Of a stretch of DNA of 64,000 nt, positions 7,812-15,350 are shown in pieces. Where the stretch lies: positions 62,001 to 126,000 of the forward strand of contig JAYZQT010000039.1 of assembly GCA_036136335.1 (NCBI GenBank). The letters run 5' to 3'. Numbering within the stretch: position 1 is the first letter of the stretch; each line of letters opens with the position of its first letter. Below the pieces are notes generated by a model that was not told where the DNA came from, did not search any database, and saw only the letters and a list, made by a program, of their open reading frames with translations. Origin of the DNA: JAYZQT01 sp036136335. GTDB lineage: Bacteria; Pseudomonadota; Alphaproteobacteria; MPNO01; UBA830. The position numbers and the translations under genes were made by a program.

Positions 7812-8962
7812 TATTCGGGTATCTCGCCGATAGCAATGCAGCGTCGCTCCTGCCAGCTTTGCATAGCGGCTTCTGCCAGTTGCAGGCCTTTGGCACCTTC
7901 CCGCAGGTCCCACTGGAATGGGATTTCCTCATAAAGACTTCGGATGAACATTTCCCACTCTGTCTTGAACCCGTTGTCGAATTTCAGATCGCCTGCGTAT
8001 TCTTCCCATGTTTCAAAAAATGGGATTGTTTGTGGCACATCCGGGTTCCATACAGGAGACGGGGTGGCCTGTCTGTCCTGCACGTAGCATTTGGTTAGTC
8101 CCGCCACCGCGGCGCCGTGGGTACCGTCTGCGTGAAACGTGACAAGGTCGTCTTTGCGGACGCGTGTGCACCACGAAGCAAATATCTGAGCGACGGCGCC
8201 GCCCTCGAGTTCCACCAAAGCATAGGACGCATCGTCCGCATCCGCTTCATAGATCGAGTTACTTTCGTCCCAGCGCTTGTCGATGTTGTTTCGGCCAAGG
8301 CAGCTGATGCTCTTAACCCTGCCAAAAATATTGTCCAGCACGTAGCGCCAGTGAGGCATCATATCGAGAATTATGCCGCCGCCGTCTTCTTTGCGATAAT
8401 TCCAGCTTGGTCGCTGTGCCGTGCGCCAGTCACCCTCGAAGACCCAGTAGCCAAAGTCGATCTTCACCGACAGAAGGCGTCCCAAAAAGCCTTCGTCGAT
8501 CAGTGTTTTCATTTTCTGCAGCCCGGGCATAAAAATTTTGTCCTGCACCACCCCGTGCTTTACGCCAGCGTTTTCCGCACGTTGGTATACGTCAATGGCG
8601 TCCTCGAGGGTTCCCGACGATGGCTTTTCGCAATAAATGTCTTTGCCAGCTTCGATTGCCTGTCTGATAAGGGATGCACGCAGGTTTGTGCTTGCTGAAT
8701 CGAAAAAAACGCGATCGTCACTGTTGCGAATAGCGCTATCGAGATCCGTGGTCCATCGCCTTACACCGTGGGCGGCGGCGAGCGCTTCGACTTTGGCTGC
8801 GTTACGGCCAACAAGAATTGGATCAGGCATAACGGTGTCCTCATTATTCAAAGACACGCCGCCCTGTTCAATAATTGCAAGAATCGAACGGATAAGGTGC
8901 TGGTTTGTTCCCATACGGCCGGTAACCCCGTTCATAATCACCCCGAGCCTGTGTTCCGTCAT
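7811..8962 (-). CDS. Gfo/Idh/MocA family NAD(P)-dependent oxidoreductase
   Basis: 383 residues. The N-terminal Rossmann domain starts GVIMNGVTGRMGTNQH, an unusual variant of GxGxxG. The family's catalytic EKP motif is present as E112-K113-P114 in YCEKPSSGT. The C-terminal alpha/beta domain includes GGGIILDMMPHWRYVLD, where the His is in the usual catalytic place. These enzymes oxidise or reduce a hydroxyl of a sugar, cyclitol or related compound. The start ATG at 8962 is preceded by AAGGAGGA. It follows the TetR gene by 22 bases and leads the catabolic part of the operon. Confidence 0.9.
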   Translation of the reverse strand: MTEHRLGVIMNGVTGRMGTNQHLIRSILAIIEQGGVSLNNEDTVMPDPILVGRNAAKVEALAAAHGVRRWTTDLDSAIRNSDDRVFFDSASTNLRASLIRQAIEAGKDIYCEKPSSGTLEDAIDVYQRAENAGVKHGVVQDKIFMPGLQKMKTLIDEGFLGRLLSVKIDFGYWVFEGDWRTAQRPSWNYRKEDGGGIILDMMPHWRYVLDNIFGRVKSISCLGRNNIDKRWDESNSIYEADADDASYALVELEGGAVAQIFASWCTRVRKDDLVTFHADGTHGAAVAGLTKCYVQDRQATPSPVWNPDVPQTIPFFETWEEYAGDLKFDNGFKTEWEMFIRSLYEEIPFQWDLREGAKGLQLAEAAMQSWQERRCIAIGEIPE

Positions 8963-8983
8963 TTGCCGTTTCCTCCTTTTTTG

Positions 8984-9670
8984 TTACGCGGCCACAAACA
9001 GCTCTACCGTAGTGTGGATGTGCCTACGCCAGGCCTCTAGTTCAGATTGTGCGTAGAGGTCTCGGTCAAAAAACACCGATAACGAATGGCCATTGGAAAG
9101 ATAGTAATATGTTAACCCTACAATAGAGATGTACAGGTGCGGCCCGCTGAGACCCTGACGGAAATCGCCCGTTTTTTCACCGCGTGCAAGGAGGCACTGC
9201 AGCATTTCTTCGAACGGCCGGTGCATTCCCCGGATGCGTAGAGAGGTCTTTAAATGACTTGCTTGGTGCAGGTTTTCCTCATTGAGAAGAGTTATGGCAT
9301 GGGGATTTTCACGGTAATAGTCGACTACAAAATCCACCAATCGGGACAGTGCGCCGTTGGGTGTACCGCTCTCGAGGTCCAGTCTTTCGGTTTTCTCGCA
9401 GATTGTTTTGTATAACGCTTCCAGGACAGCACTGAAAAGGGCGTCTTTTTTTCCAAAATAATGATAGAGCATGCGCTTGTTTAGTCCTGCCTTTTCGGCG
9501 ATGTCGTTGACCCGTGCACCTTCAAGGCCTTGGGCAGCAAACACATTGGTAGCAGCCTCAAGAATACGGCGACGGGACGCCTCCGGGTCTCGCCGAGAGA
9601 TTGTTTCGGTGTTTCGGTTCAAGGCCCGTTTGCCTCCCTCTAATATACCGCCAGCAGAATTCATGTTCAT
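8984..9670 (-). CDS. TetR/AcrR family transcriptional regulator
   Basis: Up to 228 residues. The N-terminal helix-turn-helix is typical: RRRILEAATNVFAAQG, then VNDIAEKAGLNKRMLYHYFG and KKDALF. The ligand-binding C-terminal domain is divergent. The ATG at 9670 has no ribosome binding site, whereas a TTG at 9622 lies ten bases after GGGAGG and would give a more usual 212 residues, so the true start may be 9622. The gene heads the operon with Gfo/Idh, DUF993, TIM barrel and LVIVD genes and diverges from the MetE-like gene. It probably represses both from the 9623-9775 region. The ligand is unknown. Confidence 0.92.
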   Translation of the reverse strand: MNMNSAGGILEGGKRALNRNTETISRRDPEASRRRILEAATNVFAAQGLEGARVNDIAEKAGLNKRMLYHYFGKKDALFSAVLEALYKTICEKTERLDLESGTPNGALSRLVDFVVDYYRENPHAITLLNEENLHQASHLKTSLRIRGMHRPFEEMLQCLLARGEKTGDFRQGLSGPHLYISIVGLTYYYLSNGHSLSVFFDRDLYAQSELEAWRRHIHTTVELFVAA

Positions 9671-9700
9671 TTGACAGACAGTCTTTGTCGAGTTGACAGA
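9671..9700. promoter_or_regulatory. Direct repeat TTGACAGA, candidate regulator site
   Basis: TTGACAGA occurs at 9671-9678 and again at 9693-9700, a spacing of 22 bases or about two helical turns, in the gap between the TetR gene and the divergent MetE-like gene. The spacing and place suit a TetR-type operator or overlapping -35 boxes. No good -10 box lies at 16-18 bases, so the promoter role is unsure. Confidence 0.35.
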
Positions 9701-9775
9701 TTTCCGTGCCGCTTTTACGGTTTATAACCAGGCAGTTACTTATATGGATTTCACGCTCCCGCGAGGACGATGTCA

Positions 9776-10801
9776 ATGACCGATTCACCGCGTATCAAAA
9801 CCACCACTGTGGGTTCTTACCCTGTACCGGCCTGGCTCGGAACCAGTCCCTCGGAGCAGGACATCGTTGATGCTACAAGAGTGATACTCCACACCCAGGA
9901 AACCGCCGGGCTGGACGTTGTCTGCGACGGTGAGGTTTACCGGTACGACCTCAGCCACCCTGAGACCAATGGCATGATCGAATATTTTACAAGGCCCATG
10001 AACGGGATCAGGTCTGCACTAACGCTTGATTTGATCAGGCAGTTTGAATCTGAAATGGATATGGGCTGGCGCCGGTTGCCTGCCGGGGTTGTGGAAGGGC
10101 CTATAGGCAGCGGAACGTTGAATCTCGCACACGCCTGTCGCCGCGCAAAGAACCTGGCGCAACGTCCTTTCAAATTCGCGCTGACCGGTCCCCATATGCT
10201 CGCCAAGACACTGGTCGACCACCACTATGGAAGTGTAGAGGCTGTGACCGAGGCTATAGCTGACGTGCTGGCGGAACAGGTTGCGCGATTGAATGCAGAC
10301 ATTGTGCAGATTGATGAAGCAAACCTTCCCGGACACCCTGAGGAGTGGGAATGGGCCGCCGCCGCGATGAACCGTGTATTGGATGCGGTGACGGCGACAC
10401 CCTCAGTTCACCTGTGCTTTGGAAATTACGCGGGTCAACAGCCACAGAAAGGCTCTTGGAACCTGTTGATGGATTATTTGAACGCCCTGCACGTCGATCA
10501 CATCGTTATGGAGTGTGCGCACAGACCGGCGGAGGATCTCGTTGTGTTCAAGGGTCTTAGGCCCGAAATCGGGATGGGCCTTGGCGTGGTCGACGTAAAG
10601 CGAACCATGACAGAGTCACCGGATGAGATTGCTGCACTGATCGAGCGGGTGGAAGGCATTATGGGCGAGGGGCGGGTGACCTATATCCACCCTGATTGCG
10701 GTCTCTGGAATCACAAGCGGTATGTGGCTGATCGTAAGATAGAGGTTCTGAAACGTGGTCGAGATCTGTATCTGGGAATCGAACGTGAGGCGGTTGCCTG
10801 A
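9776..10801 (+). CDS. MetE C-terminal-domain-like zinc methyltransferase (cobalamin-independent methionine synthase family)
   Basis: 341 residues, equal to the catalytic C-terminal barrel of MetE alone. All four zinc ligands of the family are seen: H212 and C214 (VHLCFGNY), E246 (VMECAHRP) and C308 (HPDCGLW). The N-terminal TTTVGSYPVP is the family signature. Stand-alone domains of this type transfer methyl groups to thiols, and many act in catabolism of methylated or sulfur compounds rather than methionine synthesis. The second ATG (9776) is chosen because GAGGA ends eight bases before it but only two bases before the ATG at 9770. It diverges from the TetR-led operon and probably shares its control. 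Confidence 0.87.
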   Translation: MTDSPRIKTTTVGSYPVPAWLGTSPSEQDIVDATRVILHTQETAGLDVVCDGEVYRYDLSHPETNGMIEYFTRPMNGIRSALTLDLIRQFESEMDMGWRRLPAGVVEGPIGSGTLNLAHACRRAKNLAQRPFKFALTGPHMLAKTLVDHHYGSVEAVTEAIADVLAEQVARLNADIVQIDEANLPGHPEEWEWAAAAMNRVLDAVTATPSVHLCFGNYAGQQPQKGSWNLLMDYLNALHVDHIVMECAHRPAEDLVVFKGLRPEIGMGLGVVDVKRTMTESPDEIAALIERVEGIMGEGRVTYIHPDCGLWNHKRYVADRKIEVLKRGRDLYLGIEREAVA

Positions 10802-10918
10802 AATTTCACACGTTGGCGCAATGATCTGGGAAATGACTTTGTCGTGGCCAAAACCGAAGTGGGGGTGCGGGGGGAAAGCGAAAAACTTCCTGAGTTTGAG
10901 TGCTGACGCAAAGGGTTA

Positions 10919-10999
10919 CGGATGGCGTTCCCCCGGACAATCGATTAATAAAGTCGATCTGACGTTCGCGTAAACCCATGTAAAAATCGGATGGCGTTC
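10919..10999 (+). repeat. 12-bp direct repeat CGGATGGCGTTC flanking the DehI-like gene's upstream region
   Basis: CGGATGGCGTTC occurs at 10919-10930 and 10988-10999 in the 205-base gap between the MetE-like gene and the DehI-like gene. The copies are 69 bases apart and the second ends seven bases before the start codon. It may be a regulator site or a small duplication. Nothing else is recognisable in this gap. Confidence 0.4.
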
Positions 11000-11006
11000 T
11001 GACCCT

Positions 11007-11861
11007 ATGTCTTTAGCTGAAATAAACGCTGATGACGCAACCGGCGATACAAAAAGGATTTATGAGGCCATAGAGGTCGCGCTGGGCGTTCGTCTGGTTA
11101 ATCTGGTTTACCGGCACCTTGCAACCGTTCCCGGGGCATTGGAGTGGGCATGGGCTGTGGTTGGTCAGCCTTTTCAAACCGGTGTCATCAAGGAACACTC
11201 CGAGGTTCTGGTATCGTTGGTGACCGGCGTGAACGACGGGCAGTTGGCTAAAGGTGGGGGGTCCGAGGTGGGCTCCTGTTTAACATCAACCGAGCACAGC
11301 ATCGTGTGCGATACCCTCAGCGCCTACAATCGTGCGAATCCGATGAACGCCATCGGTCTTCTTGTAATTGCGTTGGCGCTGAAAGCTGGCCGGCCCGCTC
11401 GTTTTCATCGGCCTGAGGTTGTGATCAGCACGACCCTGCCCGAATTGTTGCCTCTGGGGCGTCTTGAAGGTCTGAACCCCCAGATAACTGAAACACTGAA
11501 TACCCTGGCGAGCCTTACTGCCGATGGCGAACCCAGAATTGTTCCATCCCTATACAGGCACTTTATCAATTGGCCGGCATTTCTCACGGAATTGGTCGAC
11601 TGGCTCGAACCGCTGTCGACCGGTGGAACGATCGATAGAATTTCCATGCAGATACTCGTCCGCGCGAATGAGATTGCGAAACAGGTGTTTTCAGAACTGC
11701 CGGTGGTGGAGCCGGTGTCAGTCTCGCCCGATATTGAAACCCGTAGTACGTTGATCAAAACGATTGAAATTTTCCCTCCCACGATCTGCCGGATGATTGT
11801 GATAGGCGCCATGTTGTGCGATGCCCTGCGGCGTCCAGGATTGTCGGGGACCGTTGGATGA
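11007..11861 (+). CDS. DehI-like (group I 2-haloacid dehalogenase family) helical protein
   Basis: 284 residues, almost entirely helical. The segment GDTKRIYEAIEVALGVRLVNLVYRHLATVPGALEWAW (positions 13-49, given in part) resembles the start of DehI-type halocarboxylic acid dehalogenases, which have two similar helical repeats. A second RIVPSLYRHFINWPAFL block near residue 175 matches the repeat pattern (LYRHLA...P.AL). DehI enzymes hydrolyse D- and L-2-haloacids to 2-hydroxyacids through a water activated by Asp. The last codon overlaps the next start (ATGA). The flavoprotein two genes on oxidises 2-hydroxyacids in its family, which would fit. The family call is moderate; the key Asp could not be aligned with certainty. 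Confidence 0.6.
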   Translation: MSLAEINADDATGDTKRIYEAIEVALGVRLVNLVYRHLATVPGALEWAWAVVGQPFQTGVIKEHSEVLVSLVTGVNDGQLAKGGGSEVGSCLTSTEHSIVCDTLSAYNRANPMNAIGLLVIALALKAGRPARFHRPEVVISTTLPELLPLGRLEGLNPQITETLNTLASLTADGEPRIVPSLYRHFINWPAFLTELVDWLEPLSTGGTIDRISMQILVRANEIAKQVFSELPVVEPVSVSPDIETRSTLIKTIEIFPPTICRMIVIGAMLCDALRRPGLSGTVG

Positions 11862-12463
11862 CACGGTGGAAATCAATTTATGAATTCTGGTTTGGGTTGC
11901 CAGGCAGTCCGGGCCACGGGGAGGTCAGAGAGTTTTGGTTCAATGGGGGGCCTGAAATAGACCAAGTCATCGGGAAAAGGTTTGCAGATGACCATATTTA
12001 CGCGCTGGACGGCGGCTATGACAGCTGGAGTTCAGAACCCCGAGGGTGCATATCGTTGATCATTTTGCTTGATCAATTTCCGCGGAATATCTTTCGCGGG
12101 AAGCCCCAGTCATTTGATGCTGATCAGAAGGCCCTGACAATGGCCCGCGGTTTAATTGAGAGCCCGTCGCATGGACAACTAATTGATGTGGAAAAACTGT
12201 TTGCGTATTTACCATTTCAACACAGCGAAAACGGGGCAGACCAAGCACTCAGTGTCAACCTGTACCGGGCGATCGTTACACATGAAAAAAAGGCAGAATG
12301 GCTGGATTTTGCCGAGCAACACAAGGTCATTGTCGACAAATTTGGCAGATTTCCACATCGCAATGCAATTCTCGGGCGGAAAGATACGGCGGCAGAAGCC
12401 ATGTGGCTCCGGGAAAACGATCAACGGTTTGGAGCTGTTGCTGAGGGCTCTGACGCAAGATGA
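11858..12463 (+). CDS. DUF924 family protein
   Basis: 201 residues from the ATG at 11858, which overlaps the previous stop by four bases (ATGA). The DUF924 signatures are clear: IYEFWFG at the start, LIILLDQFPRNIFRG in the middle, LFAYLPFQHSE, and FPHRNAILGR near the C-terminus. The fold is a helical, TPR-like bundle; the biochemical role of the family is not established. Its stop overlaps the next gene's start (12460), so it is translated together with the DehI-like protein and the flavoprotein. The context suggests a part in their pathway, but DUF924 genes occur in many settings. Confidence 0.9.
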   Translation: MTRWKSIYEFWFGLPGSPGHGEVREFWFNGGPEIDQVIGKRFADDHIYALDGGYDSWSSEPRGCISLIILLDQFPRNIFRGKPQSFDADQKALTMARGLIESPSHGQLIDVEKLFAYLPFQHSENGADQALSVNLYRAIVTHEKKAEWLDFAEQHKVIVDKFGRFPHRNAILGRKDTAAEAMWLRENDQRFGAVAEGSDAR

Positions 12464-13560
12464 GTGAGCGTGTGGAATGTGTTGTCATTGGTGCCGGAGT
12501 TATCGGGCTGGCCCTTGCCCGCTCTCTCGCCCTGGCCGGCAGGGAAGTTATTGTTCTTGAAAAAGCGGATATGATCGGGTCTGAGACCAGTTCTCGGCAC
12601 AGCGAGGTCATTCACGCGGGGATCTACTATCCTCCGGACAGTCTGAAGGCACGATTTTGTGTTACCGGCAAAAATGCAATGTATGTGTTCTGTGACGAGC
12701 ACGGTGTGGACTATAAAAAATGTGGAAAAATCATAGTGGCGACCGATGAGAAACAGCTTCCCGAACTAAGGCGGCTTAAATCTAACGCTGCCGGTAACGG
12801 TGTAAATGATCTGGAGTGGATGGACCCGGCTCAGGTTACCGAGATGGAACCCGCGGTATTTTGTGTTGGTGCGCTATGGTCTCCGTCCACCGGGATCGTC
12901 GACAGCCATGCCTACATGCTAGCACTCCAGGGCGATGCGGAAGCCGCGGGTGCGGTGGTGGCGCTATTAACCCCTGTTCTGGGGGGACAGGTGGTCAATG
13001 ACGGGATACGACTGGATTGCGGCGGTGACGCTCCGGTGTGTCTCACCGCAGACATGGTAATTAACAGTGCAGGCCTGTGGGCCCAGTCAATCGCTCGATC
13101 GATCAAGGGTGTCCCTGAAGAGAGTATCCCTCAAGCCTATTACTGCAAGGGTAATTACTATGTTTTGAATGGCAAACCGCCGTTTCGGCGGCCGATATAC
13201 CCCGTTCCCGAAAAGGCTGGGTTGGGTGTTCATGTAACGGTCGACCTGGCTGGCCAGGTCAGATTTGGTCCAGACGTCGAATGGATTGAGGACATTGACT
13301 ATGATGTGGACCCGGCCCGAGCGAACAAATTTTATGATGCGGTTCGTAAGTATTATCCAGCATTGCGTAATGGTGCTATTCAACCTGGATATTCCGGCGT
13401 ACGGCCCAAACTTCAGGCTCCGGGCGAGACAGCGTGCGATTTTGTTATTCAGGGGCCTGAAGAACACGGGGTTCACGGTTTGGTGAATTTGTTTGGCATT
13501 GAATCTCCCGGGATGACGTCGTCACTGGCAATCGCAGATTACGTTTCTAAAATCCTTTAA
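12460..13560 (+). CDS. FAD-dependent 2-hydroxyacid oxidoreductase (L-2-hydroxyglutarate dehydrogenase/LhgO-like)
   Basis: 366 residues of the DAO/GlpD-type flavoprotein fold. The N-terminal dinucleotide site is VIGAGVIGLALARSLA followed by EVIVLEK. The SSRHSEVIHAGIYYP segment is typical of L-2-hydroxyglutarate dehydrogenases, and the C-terminus has the second FAD contact (NLFGIESPGMTSSLAIA). These enzymes oxidise L-2-hydroxyglutarate or related 2-hydroxyacids at the membrane or in the cytoplasm. It is the last gene of the operon with the DehI-like and DUF924 genes and overlaps DUF924 by four bases. The exact substrate is not fixed by sequence. Confidence 0.86.
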   Translation: MSERVECVVIGAGVIGLALARSLALAGREVIVLEKADMIGSETSSRHSEVIHAGIYYPPDSLKARFCVTGKNAMYVFCDEHGVDYKKCGKIIVATDEKQLPELRRLKSNAAGNGVNDLEWMDPAQVTEMEPAVFCVGALWSPSTGIVDSHAYMLALQGDAEAAGAVVALLTPVLGGQVVNDGIRLDCGGDAPVCLTADMVINSAGLWAQSIARSIKGVPEESIPQAYYCKGNYYVLNGKPPFRRPIYPVPEKAGLGVHVTVDLAGQVRFGPDVEWIEDIDYDVDPARANKFYDAVRKYYPALRNGAIQPGYSGVRPKLQAPGETACDFVIQGPEEHGVHGLVNLFGIESPGMTSSLAIADYVSKIL

Positions 13561-13580
13561 AAACAATAAGTTATAAGGGG

Positions 13581-13608
13581 TTGAAATCACGCTCCGTTAG
13601 CCCACATA
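13581..13608 (+). promoter_or_regulatory. Sigma-32 (RpoH)-type heat-shock promoter
   Basis: TTGAAA at 13581-13586 and CCCACATA at 13601-13608 are separated by 14 bases, close to the RpoH pattern CTTGAA-N13/15-CCCCATnT. The predicted start of transcription, around 13614, falls just before the first hairpin of the ROSE element, which supports the assignment. Confidence 0.65.
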
Positions 13609-13614
13609 AGTTCT

Positions 13615-13704
13615 GTCCGCCGCCTGATTGGGGAACGGACGAGAACCTGAGCCGGCTATATGGCGGCTCTCCTACATGTTGCTCACAGGAGGATATGTGA
13701 TATG
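13615..13704 (+). ncRNA. ROSE-type RNA thermometer in the Hsp20 5' leader
   Basis: Three stacked hairpins precede the start codon. The first pairs GTCCG 13615-13619 with CGGAC 13636-13640. The second pairs GAGCCG 13649-13654 with CGGCTC 13664-13669. The third pairs ACATGTTGCTC 13674-13684 with GAGGATATGT 13689-13698 and hides the AGGAGG at 13687-13692. The TTGCT arm with one unpaired G (13681) opposite the Shine-Dalgarno is the hallmark of ROSE elements, which melt on heating and are known in front of alphaproteobacterial small heat-shock genes. Assigned from sequence pairing by eye; not folded by program. Confidence 0.8.
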
Positions 13705-14160
13705 CGAACATTTGATTTGACCCCACTTTACCGCTCTGCTGTTGGTTATGACCGAATGATGTCGGTCGTTCATGCAGCGCAGAAAAATAGGGGTGTAGAT
13801 GCCTACCCACCTTACAATATTGAAAAAAAAGGCGGCGACGCCTATCGGGTTACGGTCGCGGTAGCGGGATTCGGAGCCGAAGACCTTGAGGTAGAGGTCC
13901 GTGATAGCCAGCTCGTTATTGTTGGCAAAAACAGAGCGAATGAAGAAGGCATTGAGTATCTGCATCGTGGTATTGGACGCCGAGCATTCGAGCGCCGGTT
14001 TCAACTAGCCGATTATGTGGAGGTAAAGGCGGCAGACATGAAAGATGGACTGTTAATTGTCGACCTGGTTCGTGAACTTCCCGAAGCCATGCAGCCGCGA
14101 AAGATTAAAATACATGCCGGAGAGTTTGGGATCGACGGCAAAACCGCAAAGGCGGCATAG
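13702..14160 (+). CDS. Small heat-shock protein, Hsp20/IbpA family
   Basis: 152 residues. The alpha-crystallin domain runs from about YNIEKKGGDAYRVTVAVAGF to LVRELPEAMQPRKIKI, and the N-terminus (MRTFDLTPLYRSAVGYDRM) is typical of IbpA-type class A proteins in proteobacteria. It acts as an ATP-independent holdase chaperone in the cytoplasm. The ATG at 13702 follows AGGAGG by nine bases; that site is sequestered in the predicted thermometer hairpin. Upstream sits an RpoH-like promoter, so expression is probably heat-controlled at both transcription and translation. It is monocistronic, with a hairpin after the stop. Confidence 0.93.
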   Translation: MRTFDLTPLYRSAVGYDRMMSVVHAAQKNRGVDAYPPYNIEKKGGDAYRVTVAVAGFGAEDLEVEVRDSQLVIVGKNRANEEGIEYLHRGIGRRAFERRFQLADYVEVKAADMKDGLLIVDLVRELPEAMQPRKIKIHAGEFGIDGKTAKAA

Positions 14161-14179
14161 ATCTGATATAGAGGGAGGG

Positions 14180-14196
14180 CGGGCCCTCAGGGCCCG
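14180..14196 (+). terminator. Strong GC hairpin after the Hsp20 gene, candidate terminator
   Basis: CGGGCCC (14180-14186) pairs perfectly with GGGCCCG (14190-14196) around a TCA loop, 20 bases after the Hsp20 stop. No T run follows. The rest of the 230-base gap to the ABC gene shows no other recognisable feature. Confidence 0.5.
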
Positions 14197-14390
14197 TCAA
14201 CCTCTCGGTAACAGCCTAAAAGCACGTGAATTTGCCACTACAGTTTGATCAGCAAAAACAAATCTGATGTTGACGAATGCGGCTATGGGCTTTAGTCCCT
14301 CGCGGTTCGTCCGAGTTCATTCGGCATACGTCCGATTTGAGAGATCGTTTTATTCCACGCAGCACGGACTTACGGGAGGTTGGTGAGACG

Positions 14391-15350
14391 ATGAGCACGA
14401 TGCTCCAGATACTGGGCCTGACCAAGCAGTTTGGCCAGTTTACCGCTGTCGACGACGTCAGTTTTTCTGTCGAGAGTGGCGAGGTTCTTGGATTTCTCGG
14501 CCCCAATGGTGCTGGTAAATCAACAACCATGAAAATGGTGACCGGATTTTTACCACCAACCTCGGGTACGGCGATTGTATGTGGCAGCGATGTGATCCGT
14601 GATCCAATATCAGTCAAGCGTCACATTGGGTATTTGCCGGAAGGTGCGCCTCTCTACGAAGACATGACACCCTGCGGTCTGCTTGAGTTTATCTCGGACG
14701 TTCGTGGGATTGGGACCACGGAGCGGCGATCTGCTATCGATAACGCCGTAAACAGGCTGCAGCTTGATGAGGTTTACAATCAGCAGATAGGAACCCTTTC
14801 AAAGGGTTTCAAACGCCGTGTAGGATTGGCGCAGGCCATTTTACACGATCCTGACGTGCTCATCCTTGATGAGCCAACCGATGGGCTTGACCCGAACCAA
14901 AAACACCAGGTTCGACAATTGATCGGCGAAATGTCCAAGGACAAGGCAATCGTCATATCCACACATCTGCTTGAAGAGGTAGATGCAGTATGCAGCCGAG
15001 CGATTGTCATCGCCCAGGGTAGAAAAGTAGCAGACGGTACCCCGGCAGAACTGGAACGCAAATCGTCGTTTTTCAATGCTGTTTCGGTGCGGTTGCGTGC
15101 CGAGCACCGTGAAAGTTTATGCAACGCTCTTGAGAATATGGATGAAGTGGATCGAGTTGAAGCAGGAGATGTGCAGGATGATATGGTGCACGTAGTGGCG
15201 GTATCCAAGGGTGGAACTCCAATAGTGGCAACTGTTAATGCCCGAATACACGAAGAGAAAATTCAAGTTGAGCAACTCTATGTCGAACGTGGTCGCCTCG
15301 ACGATGTTTTTCGACAAATTACGGGTGGCGATAGGGAAAGCACTCCATGA
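14391..15350 (+). CDS. ABC transporter ATP-binding protein, GldA-like
   Basis: 319 residues. Walker A is GPNGAGKST, the signature is LSKGFKRRVGLAQA, Walker B is VLILDEPTDGLDP, and the switch His lies in STHLLEE. The C-terminal 90 residues form a DrrA/GldA-type extension. The nearest family is the ATPase of the Gld-type ABC-2 system. The start at 14391 is preceded by GGGAGG and GGTGAG; the frame is open for 38 codons further upstream, but those residues do not look like this family. The stop overlaps the permease start (ATGA). With the next three genes it forms one operon of an export or envelope complex whose cargo is unknown in non-gliding bacteria. Confidence 0.92.
   Translation: MSTMLQILGLTKQFGQFTAVDDVSFSVESGEVLGFLGPNGAGKSTTMKMVTGFLPPTSGTAIVCGSDVIRDPISVKRHIGYLPEGAPLYEDMTPCGLLEFISDVRGIGTTERRSAIDNAVNRLQLDEVYNQQIGTLSKGFKRRVGLAQAILHDPDVLILDEPTDGLDPNQKHQVRQLIGEMSKDKAIVISTHLLEEVDAVCSRAIVIAQGRKVADGTPAELERKSSFFNAVSVRLRAEHRESLCNALENMDEVDRVEAGDVQDDMVHVVAVSKGGTPIVATVNARIHEEKIQVEQLYVERGRLDDVFRQITGGDRESTP

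Noticed and set aside
10755..10973. A small open frame after the MetE-like gene
   Set aside because: It overlaps the end of the MetE-like gene and has no ribosome binding site or recognisable product; taken as non-coding.
14277..14390. Upstream extension of the GldA-like ATPase
   Set aside because: The residues are unlike any ATPase N-terminus, and ribosome-binding sites lie before the internal ATG at 14391.
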